DNA of 64,000 nucleotides from Toxotes chatareus. Its lineage: Eukaryota; Chordata; Actinopteri; Toxotidae. A program made the position numbers and the translations under genes. The notes below the pieces were generated by a model. That model worked only from the letters and a program-made list of their open reading frames with translations. It was not told where the DNA came from and searched no databases. The stretch spans positions 14,261,001 to 14,325,000 of the forward strand of contig CM028889.1 in NCBI GenBank assembly GCA_016801885.1, written 5' to 3'. Shown here one piece after another: positions 24,254-36,000 of the stretch (position 1 is its first letter; each line of letters opens with the position of its first letter).

Positions 24254-24402
24254 AATTTTCACCAAGCATGAATGATTATAAGCAGTAGTACTAATAGTCA
24301 TTAATTCACTGTTTGATATATGAAAAATAGAATTTAGCTTTTTTTTATTCACCTCAAGAACAACCAAGACAGATTAGGTTATAAATCTGGGCTAGTGTGG
24401 GA
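24254..24402 (+). repeat. 149-bp direct repeat, copy 1
   Basis: Repeats at 24429-24577 with a constant offset of 175 bases and a single difference seen by eye (GATATATGAAA versus GATATGTGAAA). The two copies are separated by 26 bp. The near identity implies a recent tandem duplication, an alternative-haplotype artefact or an assembly overlap. Confidence 0.96.
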
Positions 24403-24428
24403 ACCTATTCATTACTATGTATATATAC

Positions 24429-24577
24429 AATTTTCACCAAGCATGAATGATTATAAGCAGTAGTACTAATAGTCATTAATTCACTGTTTGATATGTGAAA
24501 AATAGAATTTAGCTTTTTTTTATTCACCTCAAGAACAACCAAGACAGATTAGGTTATAAATCTGGGCTAGTGTGGGA
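24429..24577 (+). repeat. 149-bp direct repeat, copy 2
   Basis: Second copy of the 24254-24402 unit. It ends 292 bp before the start of the 75-bp satellite array, so this edge of the array is locally unstable or hard to assemble. Confidence 0.96.
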
Positions 24578-24760
24578 GTAGTATTTTCATTTAGATATGT
24601 TGACTGAAATAAATTGTGGTGTGCTACAACACAGATCATTAGAAATTCTAATTTCTGATAAAAAATATATTTCCTAACATAAGGTCTATTATCAAATATT
24701 GTTAGTAAGCTGTGACTCTGAGAAATACCTTGACCACTACAGTATCTTCAAGTACAGCAA

Positions 24761-24826
24761 CATACATATATATGTATATGTATATATACATATACATGTA
24801 TGTATATGTTTATGTTTATGTATATG

Positions 24827-24856
<30 letters not shown>
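24761..24856. repeat. TA/TG/ATAC alternating tract
   Basis: Nearly 100 bases of alternating purine-pyrimidine sequence, starting as ATACATATATATGTATATG-like words and ending in an uninterrupted TA run at about 24833-24856. It directly precedes the satellite array. The tract can extrude cruciforms and is a plausible fragile site. Confidence 0.95.
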
Positions 24857-24859
<3 letters not shown>

Positions 24860-26679
24860 TAAAAAGTAACTTTTTTTGGCCGATTTTGACGCCTTACTAT
24901 ACTATGACCATTTTTATGAGATTTTGAGGCCAAAACAAAATTTGACTTTTTTTTGGCTGATTTTAACGCCTTACTATACTATGACGTTTTTTATGACAGT
25001 TTGAGGTCAAAAAAAATTTTGACTTTTTTTGCCCGATAAAAACGCCATAGTATACTATGACGTTTTTTATGACATTTTGAGGTCAAAAAATTTTTTGACT
25101 TTTTTTGGCCGATTTTGACGCCTTACTATACTATGACGTTTTTTAGGACATTTTGAGGTAAAAAAAATTGTGACTTTTTTTGGCCGATCTTGAAGCCTTA
25201 CTATACTATGACGTTTTTTATGACATTTTGAGGTCAAAAAAAATTGTGACTTTTTTTGCCCGAAAAAAACGCCATACTATACTATGACGTTTTTTATGAC
25301 ATTTTGAGGTCAAAAAAATTTTTGACTTTTTGTTCGAAAAAACGCCATACTATACTATGACGTTTTTTTTTTATGACATTTTGAGGTCAAAAATTTTTGA
25401 CTTTTTTTGCCGAAAAAAAACGCCATACTATACTATGACTTTTTTTATGACATTTTGAGGTCAAAAAAATTTGGACTTTTTTGTTCAAAAAAACGCCATA
25501 CTATACTATGAGCGTTTTTTATGACATTCTGAGGTCAAAAAATTTTTGACTTTTTTGGCCGATTTTGATGCCTTACTATACTATGACGTTTTTTATGACA
25601 TTTTGAGGTCAAAAATTTTTGACTTTTTGCCCGAAAAAAACGCCATACTATACTATGACGCTTTTTTTTTATGACATTTTGAGGTCAAAAAATTTTTGAC
25701 TTTTTTTGGCCAATTTTGACGCCTTACTATACTATGACGTTTTTTATGACATTTTGAGGTCAAAAAAATTTTTTACTTTTTTTGCCCGAAAAAAACGCCT
25801 TACTATACTATTACGTTTTTTATGACATTTTGAGGTCAAAAAAAATTTTGCCTTTTTTTGCCCGAAAAAAACGCCATACTATACTATGAGGTTTTTTTTT
25901 GACATTTTGAGGTCAAAAAAAATTTTGACTTTTTTGCCCGAAAAAAACTTCTCACTATACTATGACATTTTTTATGACATTTTGAGGTCAAAAAATTTTT
26001 TGACTTTTTTTGCCCGAAAAAAACGCCTTACTATACTATTACGTTTTTTATGACATTTTGAGGTCAAAAAAATTTTTGACTTTTTTTGCCCGAAAAAAAC
26101 GCCATACTGTACTATTACATTTTTTATGACATTTTGAGGTCAAAAAAAATTTTGACTTTTTTTTTCCCGAAAAAAACGCCATACTGTACTATGACGTTTC
26201 TTATGACATTTTGAGGTCAAAACATTTTTTGACTTTTTTTGCCCGAAAAAACGCCATACTATACTATGACGCTTTTTTATGACATTTTGAGGTCAAAAAT
26301 TTTTTTGACTTTTTTTGGCCGATTTTGACGCCTTACTATACTATGACGTTTTTTAGGACATTTTGAGGTAAAAAAATTTTTTTGACTTTTTTTGGCCGAT
26401 CTTGAAGCCTTACTATACTATGACGTTTTTTATGACATTTTGAGGTCAAAAAAATTTTTCACTTTCTTTGGCCGATTTTGACGCCTTACTATACTATGAC
26501 GTTTTTTATGACATTTTGAGGTCAAAAAAATGTTTGACTTTTTTTGGCCGATTTTGACGCCTTACTATACTATGACGTTTTTTATGACATTTTGAGGTCA
26601 AAAAATTTTTTGACTTTTTTTGCCCGAAAAAAATGCCTTACTATACTATGACGTTTTTTATGACATTTTGAGGTCAAAA

Positions 26680-27960
26680 AAAATTTTGACTTCTTTTGCC
26701 CGAAAAAACGCCATACTATACTATGACATTTTTTATGACATTTTGAGGTCAAAAAATTTTTTGACTTTTTTTGCCCGAAAAAAACGCCATACTATACTAT
26801 GACGTTTTCTATGACATTTTGAGGTAAAAAAAAAATTGGACTTTTTTTGCCTGAAAAAACGCCATACTATACTATGACGTTTTTTATGACATTTTGAAGT
26901 AAAAAAAAATTTTTGATTTTTTTTGGCCGATTTTGACGCCTTACTATACTATGACGTTTTCTATGACATTTTGAGGTCAAAAAAAATTTTGACTTTTTTT
27001 GCCCGAAAAACACCATACTATACTATGACATTTTTTATGACATTTTGAGGTCAAAAAATTTTTTGACTTTTTTTGCTCGAAAAAAACGCCATACTATACT
27101 ATGATGTTTTTTATGACATTTTGAGGAAAAAATTTTTTTGACTTTTTTTAGCCGATTTTGACGCCTTACTATACTATGACGTTTTTTATGACATTTTGAG
27201 GTCAAAAAAATGTTTGACTTTTTTTGGCCGATTTTGACGCCTTACTATACTATGACGTTTTTTATGACATTTTGAGGTCAAAAAAATGTTTTTTTTTTTG
27301 GCCGATTTTGACGCTTTACTTACTATACTATGACGTTTTTTATGACATTTTGAGGTCAAAAATTTTTGACTTTTTTTTGCCCGAAAAAAATGCCTTACTA
27401 TACTATGACGTTTTTTTATGACATTTTGAGGTCAAAAAAATTTTGACTTTTTTGCCGAAAAAACGCCTACTATACTATACTATGACATTTTTATGACATT
27501 TTGAGGTCAAAAATTTTTTGACTTTTTTTGCCGAAAAAAAACGCCATACTATACTATGACGTTTTCTATGACATTTTGAGGTAAAAAAAATTGGACTTTT
27601 TTGCCTGAAAAACGCCATACTATACTATACTATGCGTTTTTTATGACATTTTGAAGTAAAAAAAAAAATTTTTGCTTTTTTTTGGCCGATTTTGACGCCT
27701 TACTATACTATGACGTTTTCTATGACATTTTGAGGTCAAAAAAAATTTTGACTTTTTTTGCCCGAAAAACACCATACTATACTATGACATTTTTTATGAC
27801 ATTTTGAGGTCAAAAAATTTTTTGACTTTTTTTGCTCGAAAAAAACGCCATACTATACTATGATGTTTTTTATGACATTTTGAGGAAAAAAATTTTTTTG
27901 ACTTTTTTTAGCCGATTTTGACGCCTTACTATACTATGACGTTTTTTATGACATTTTGAG
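26680..27960 (+). repeat. Internal duplication of ~10 monomers (offset ~758 bp)
   Basis: Diagnostic variants recur in the same order. GAAGTAAAAA occurs at 26896 and 27653 (offset 757). GCCCGAAAAACACCAT occurs at 27000 and about 27760 (offset ~759). It is followed in both places by a GCTCGAAAAAAACGCC linker, a TATGATG box and a TTTAGCCGATTTTG linker. So a block of ten monomers was duplicated as a unit. Confidence 0.75.
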
Positions 27961-30080
27961 GTCAAAAATTTTTTTGACTTTTTTTGCTCGAAAAAAACGC
28001 CATACTATACTATGATGTTTTTTATGACATTTTGAGGTAAAAATTTTTTTTGACTTTTTTTTAGCCGATTTTGACGCCTTACTATACTATGACGTTTTTT
28101 ATGACATTTTGAGGTAAAAAATTTTTTTGACTTTTTTTGGCTGCTTTTGACGCTTTACTATACTATGACGTTTTTAATGACATTTTGAGGTCAAAAAAAT
28201 TTTTGACGTTTTTTTGCCCGAAAAAAACGCCTTACTATACTATGACGTTTTTTATGACATTTTGAGGTCAAAAAATTTTTTTACTTTTTTTGCCCAAAAA
28301 AAACGCCATACTATACTATGACGTTTTTTATGACATTTTGAGATCAAAAATTTTTTTGACTTTTTTTGCCCGAAAAAAACGCCATACTATACTATGACAT
28401 TTTTTATGACATTTTGAGGTCAAAAATTTTTTTACTTTTTTTTGCCATACTATACTATGACGTTTTTTTATGACATTTTGAGGTAAAAAATTTTTTGATG
28501 AAAAAACGCATATACTATACTATGACGTTTTTTATGACATTTTGAGGTCAAAAAATGTTTTGACTTTTTTTTGCCGATTTTGACGCTTTACTATACTATG
28601 ACGTTTTTTATGACATTTTGAGGTCAAAAAAAATTTGGACTTTTTTTTGAAAAAAAAAAACGCCATATACTACACTATGACGTTTTTTATCACATTTTGA
28701 GGTCAAAAATTTTTTTGACTTTCTTTGGCCGATTTTGACGCCTTACTATACTATGATGTTTTTTATGACATTTTGAGGGCAAAAAATTTTTTGACCTTTT
28801 TTGCCCGAAAAAAACGCCTTACTATACTATGACGTTTTTTATGACATTTTGAGGTCAAAAAATTTTTGACTTTTTTTGCCCGAAAAACACCATACTATAC
28901 TATGACATTTTTTATGACATTTTGAGGTCAAAAAATTTTTTGACTTTTTTTGCTCGAAAAAAACGCCATACTATACTATGATGTTTTTTATGACATTTTG
29001 AGGAAAAAATTTTTTTTGACTTTTTTTAGCCGATTTTGACGCCTTACTATACTATGACGTTTTTTATGACATTTTGAGGTCAAAATTTTTTTTGACTTTT
29101 TTTGCTCGAAAAAAACGCCATACTATACTATGATGTTTTTTATGACATTTTGAGGTAAAAAATTTTTTTGACTTTTTTTATGCCGATTTTGACGCCTTAC
29201 TATACTATAGCGTTTTTTTATGACATTTTGAGGTAAAAAATTTTTGACTTTTTTGGCTGCTTTTGACGCCTTTACTATACTATGACGTTTTTAATGACAT
29301 TTTGAGGTCAAAAATTTTTGACGTTTTTTTTTTTCAAAAAAACGCCTTACTATACTATGACGTTTTTTATGACATTTTGAGGTCAAAAAAATTTTGACTT
29401 TTTTGGCCGATTTTGACGCCTTTTACTATACTATGACGTTTTTTTATGACATTTTGAGGTCAAAAAATTTTTTTACTTTTTTTGCCCAAAAAAAACGCCA
29501 TACTATACTATGACGTTTTTTATGACATTTTGAGATCAAAAATTTTTTTGACTTTTTTTGCCCGAAAAAAACGCCATACTATACTATGACATTTTTTATG
29601 ACATTTTGAGGTCAAAAATTTTTTTACTTTTTTTGCCCGAAAAAAACGCCATACTATACTATGACGTTTTTTATGACATTTTGAGGTAAAAAAATTTTTT
29701 GACTTTTTTTGCCTGAAAAAACGCCATACTATACTATGACGTTTTTTATGACATTTTGAGGTCAAAAAATGTTTTGACTTTTTTTTGCCGATTTTGACGC
29801 TTTACTATACTATGACGTTTTTTATGACATTTTGAGGTCAAAAAAAATTTGGACTTTTTTTGCCCGAAAAAAACGCCATACTACACTATGACGTTTTTTA
29901 TCACATTTTGAGGTCAAAAATTTTTTTGACTTTCTTTGGCCGATTTTGACGCCTTACTATACTATGATGTTTTTTATGACATTTTGAGGGCAAAAAATTT
30001 TTGACCTTTTTTGCCCGAAAAAAACGCCTTACTATACTATGACGTTTTTTATGACATTTTGAGGTCAAAAAATTTTTTTA
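27760..30080 (+). repeat. Internal duplication of ~15-16 monomers (offset 1.12-1.21 kb)
   Basis: Variants in order recur. GCCCGAAAAACACCAT at 27760 and 28878 (offset 1118). CTGCTTTTGACGC at 28141 and 29257 (offset 1116). GAGATCAAAAA at 28340 and 29532 (offset 1192). TACACTATGA at 28671 and 29882 (offset 1211). The offset jumps by about one monomer between the second and third markers, where the second copy has an extra type-B monomer near 29395. Another pair, TTTTAGGACA at 25141 and 26351 (offset 1210), shows the same period near the left edge. Confidence 0.75.
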
Positions 30081-33000
30081 CTTTTTTGTTCAAAAAACGC
30101 ATATACTATACTATGACGTTTTTTTTTATGACATTTTGAGGTCAAAAATTTTTTGACTTTTTTTTGCCTGAAAAAAACGCCATACTATACTATGACGTTT
30201 TTTATGACATTTTGAGTCAAAAAAATTTTTGGACTTTTTTGCCCGAAAAAAAACTCCATACTATACTATACTATACGTTTTTTATGACATTTTGAGGTCA
30301 AAAATTTTTTTGCTTTTTTTGTGCCGAAAAAAACGCCTTTACTATACTATGAGTTTTTTTATGATATTTTGAGGTCAAAAAAAATTTTTTTTTTTTTTTG
30401 AAAAAACGCCATACTATACTATGACGTTTTTTTATGACATTTTGAGGTCAAAAATTTTTGACTTTTTTTTTTGAAAAAAAACGCCATACTATACTATGAC
30501 GTTTTTTATGACATTTTGAGGTCAAAAATTTTTTGACTTTTTGCCCAAAAAAACGCGCCATACTATACTATGACGTTTTTTATGACATTTTGAGGTCAAA
30601 AAATTTTTGACTTTTTTTTGTTAAAAAAACGCCATACTATACTATGACGTTTTTTATGACATTTTGAGGTCAAAATTTTTTTTTGACTTTTTGCTCGAAA
30701 AAAACGCCATACTATACTATGACGTTTTTTATGACATTTTGAGGTCAAAAAATTTTTTGACTTTTTTTGGCCGAAAAAATGCCTTACTATACTATAGCGT
30801 TTTTTATGACATTTTGAGGTCAAAAAAATTTTTTGACTTTTTTTGCCGATTTTGACGCCTTACTATACTATAGCGTTTTTTTTTATGACATTTTGAGGTC
30901 AAAAAAATTTTTGACTTTTTTTGCCGATTTTGACCATACTATACTATGACGTTTTTATGACATTTTGAGGTCAAAAAATTTTTGAATTTTTTTTGCTCGA
31001 AAAAACACCATACTATACTATGACTACTATACTATTTTTTTATGACATTTTGAGGTAAAAAAATTTTTTGACTTTTTTTTGCCCGAAATTTTGCCTTACT
31101 ATACTATGACGTTTTTTTATGACATTTTGAGGTCAAAAAAATTTTTGACTTTTTTGCTCGAAAAAACGCGCCATACTATACTATGATGTTTTTTATGACA
31201 TTTTGAGGTAAAAAAATTTTTTGACTTTTTTTTTGCCGAAAAAACGCTTATACTATACTATGACGTTTTTTATGACATTTTGAGGTAAAAATTTTTGACT
31301 TTTTTTGCCTAAGAAAAACGCCATACTATACTATGACGCTTTTTTATGACATTTTGAGGTCAAAAAAATTTTTGATTTTTTTTGCCGAAAAAAAAACGCC
31401 TATACTATACTATGACGTTTTTTATGACATTTTGAGGTCAAAAAAAATTTTGACTTTTTTTTCGAAAAAACGCTATACTATACTATTTTTATTTTTTATG
31501 ACATTTTGAGGTCTTAAAAAATTTTTGACTTTTTTGTCAAAAAATCAAAAAACGCCATACTATACTATGACGTTTTTTTATGACATTTTGAGGTAAAAAA
31601 AATTTTTGACTTTTTTTGCCCGAAAAAAACGCCATACTATACTATATGACGTTTTTTATGACATTTTGAGGTCAAAAAAATTTTGACTTTTTTTGCCGAA
31701 AAAAACGCCATACTATACTATGACGTTTTTTATGACATTTTGAGGTCAAAAAAATTTTTGACTTTTTTGCCGAAAAAAAAATACTATGACGCTTTTTTTA
31801 TGACATTTTGAGGTCAAAAAAATTTTTGACTTTTTATACTAGCGCCTTACTATACTATACTATGACGTTTTTTATGACATTTTGAGGTCAAAAAAAATTT
31901 TGACTTTTTTTGTAAAAAAAAAAACGCCTTTACTATACTATGACGTTTTTTATGACATTTTGAGTCAAAAAATTTTTTGACTTTTTTGCCCGAAAAAAAC
32001 GCCATACTATACTATGACGTTTTGAGGTAAAAAAATTTTTTGACTTGTTTTGCCCGAAAAAAACGCCATACTATACTATGACGTTTTTTATGACATTTTG
32101 AGGTCAAAAAAAATTTTGACTTTTTTTTGCCGAAAAACGCCTATACTATACTATGACGTTTTTTATGACATTTTGAGGTCAAAAAATTTTTTGACTTTTT
32201 TTGCCGAAAAAACGCCATACTATACTATGACGTTTTTTTATGACATTTTGAAAAAAAAAAAAATACTTTTTTGACTTTTTTTGCCGATTTTGACGCCTAT
32301 ACTATACTATGACGTTTTTTATGACATTTTGAGGTCAAAAAATTTTTGACTTTTTGTCGAAAAAAAACTATGACATTTTTATACTATACTATGATTTTTT
32401 TTTTATGACATTTTGAGGTCAAAAAATTTTTGACTTTTTTGCCGAAAAACGCCTTGACTTTTACTATGACATTTTTTGACGTTTTTATTTTTATGACATT
32501 TTGAGGTCAAAAATTTTTTTGACTTTTTTTTTTGCCCGAAAAAAACGCCATACTATACTATTTTTTTTTATGACATTTTGAGGTAAAAAAATTTTTTTGA
32601 CTTTTTTTGCCTGAAAAAACGCCATACTATACTATGACATTTTTTTATGACATTTTGAGGTCAAAAAATGTTTTGACTTTTTTTGGCCGATTTTGACGCT
32701 TTACTATACTATGACGTTTTTTATGACATTTTGAGGTCAAAAAATTTTTTGACTTTTTTGCCCGAAAAAAACGCCATACTATACTATGACATTTTTTTAT
32801 GACATTTTGAGGTCAAAATTTTTTTTGACTTTTTTTGTACTATACTATGACGTTTTTTGTCAAAAAAAAAACGCCTTACTATACTATGACGTTTTTTTAT
32901 GACATTTTGAGGTCAAAAAAATTTTGACTTTTTTGCCCGAAAAAAACGCCATACTATACTATGACGTTTTTTATGACATTTTGAGGTCAAAAAATGTTTT

Positions 33001-36000
33001 GACTTTTTTTTGCCCTAAAAAAAAAAACTTCTTACTATACTATGACGTTTTTTATGACATTTTGAGGTCAAAAAATTTTTTGACTTTTTTTGCCCAAAAA
33101 AAACGCCATACTATACTATGACATTTTTTTTTATGACATTTTGAGGTCAAAAAATTTTTTGACTTTTTTTGCCGATTTTGACGCCTTACTATACTATGAC
33201 TTGAGGTCAAAAAATTTTTGACTTTTTTGCCAAAAAAAAACGCTATACTATACTATACTATTTTTTTATGACATTTTGAGGTCAAAAATTTTTTTTTTGA
33301 CTTTTTTTTGCCGAAAAAAACGCCATACTATACTATGACGTTTTTTATGACATTTTGAGGTCAAAAATTTTTTGACTTTTTTTTTTGTTCAAAAATTTTT
33401 TTTTACTATACTATACTATGACTTTTTTTATGACATTTTGAGGTCAAAATTTTTTTGACTTTTTTGCCCGAAAAAACGCCATACTATACTATGACGTTTT
33501 TTATGACATTTTGAGGTCAAAAAATTTTTTGACTTTTTTTGCCGAAAAAAACGCCATACTATACTATGACGTTTTTTATGACATTTTGAGGTCAAAAAAT
33601 TTTTTTTGACTTTTTTTTGCCGAAAAAACGCCATACTATACTATGACGTTTTTTTTTATGACATTTTGAGGTCAAAATTTTTTTGACTTTTTTTGGCCGT
33701 CAAAATTTTTTTGCTTTTACTATACTATGATACTATTTTTTATGACATTTTGAGGTCAAAAAAAATTTTTTGACTTTTTTTTGTCCGATTTTGACGCCAT
33801 ACTATACTATGACGTTTTTTTTATGACATTTTGAGGTCAAAAATTTTTTGACTTTTTTTTTCCGAAAAAACGCTATACTATACTATGACGTTTTTTATGA
33901 CATTTTGAGGTCAAAAAATTTTTTTTTTTTTTTTTTTTGCCGAAAAAAACGCCATACTATACTATGACGTTTTTTATGACATTTTGAGGTCAAAAAAAAA
34001 TTTTTGACTTTTTTTGGCCGAAAAAACGCCATACTATACTATGACGTTTTTTATGACATTTTGAGGTCAAAATTTTTTTTTTTGACTATTTTTTTTGACA
34101 TTTTCGAAAAAAAACGCCATACTATACTATGACGTTTTTTATGACATTTTGAGGTCAAAAAATTTTTTGTTTTTTTTTGCCCGGAAAAAACGCCATACTA
34201 TACTATGACGTTTTTTATGACATTTTTTATGACATTTTGAGGTCAAAAAAATTTTTGACTTTTTTGACATTTTGAGGTCAAAAAAAAAAAAACTTTTTTA
34301 AAAAATACTATACTATATGACTTTTTTTTATGACATTTTGAGGTCAAAAAAATTTTTTGACTTTTTTTGGCCGAAAAAAAACGCCATACTATACTATGAC
34401 GTTTTTTATGACATTTTGAGGTCAAAAATTTTTTTGACTTTTTTTTTCCGATTTTGACGCATACTATACTATGACGTTTTTATGACATTTTGAGGTCAAA
34501 AAAATTTTTGACTTTTTTTGCAAAAAAAACGCCTATACTATACTATGACGTTTTTTATGACATTTTGAGGTCAAAAATTTTTTTGACTTTTTTTGGCCGA
34601 TTTTGACGCCTTACTATACTATGACGTTTTTTTATGACATTTTGAGGTCAAAAAAATTTTTTGACTTTTTTTGTCCGAAAAAAACGCCATACTATACTAT
34701 GACGTTTTTTTATGACATTTTGAGTCAAAAAAATTTTTTGACTTTTTTTTGCCGAAAAAAACGCTATACTATACTATGGCGTTTTTTATGACATTTTGAG
34801 GCAAAAAAATTTTTTTTTTTTTTTTTTTATGACATTTTGAGTCATACTATACTATGACTTTTTTTTTTTTATGACATTTTTGAGTTTTTCAAAATTTTTT
34901 TTGACTTTTTTTGAAAAAAGGTCATACTATTTATGACGTTTTTATGACATTTTGAGGTCAAAAATTTTTTGACTTTTTTTGAAAAAAAAAACTATACTAT
35001 ACTATACTATGACGTTTTTTATGACATTTTGAGGTCAAAAATTTTTTTTTTGACTTTTTTTGCCGAATTTTGACGCATACATACTATACTATGACGTTTT
35101 TTATGACATTTTGAGGTCAAAAAATTTTTTGACTTTTTTTGTTCAAAAAAACGCCATACTATACTATACGTTTTTTATGACATTTTGAGGTCAAAATTTT
35201 TTTGACTTTTTTTTTGAAAATTTGACGCCTATACTATACTATGACGTTTTTTATGACATTTTGAGGTCAAAAAATTTTTTTATTTTTTTTGCCGAAAAAA
35301 ACGCCATACTATACTATGACGTTTTTTATGACATTTTGAGGTCAAAAAATTTTTTGACTTTTTTTGCCGAAAAAAAACGCCATACTATACTATGACGTTT
35401 TTTTTTATGACATTTTGAGGTCAAAAAAATTTTTTGACTTTTTTTGCCGATTTTGACGCCTTTACTATACTATGACGTTTTTTTTATGACATTTTGAGGT
35501 CAAAAAAATTTTTTGACTTTTTTTGCCCGAAAAAAACGCCTATACTATACTATACGTTTTTATGACATTTTTTTTTATGACATTTTGAGTCAAAAAAATT
35601 TTTGACTATACTATTTTTTCGATTTTGACGCCGATTTTACTATACTATGACGCTTTTTTATGACATTTTGAGGTCAAAAAAATTTTTGACTTTTTTTGCC
35701 CGAAATTTTGACGCCATACTATACTATGATTTTTTTTATGACATTTTGAGTCAAAAAATTTTTTTTTTGACTATTTTTTTTTTGAGGTCGTCAAAAATTT
35801 TTTTGACGCTATACTATACTATGACGTTTTTTTATGACATTTTGAGGTAAAAAAATTTTTTGACTTTTTTTGCCCGAAAAAAACGCCATACTATACTATG
35901 ACGTTTTTTTTATGACATTTTGAGGTCAAAAAATTTTTTGACTTTTTTTGGCCGATTTTGACGCCTTACTATACTATGACGTTTTTTATGACATTTTGAG

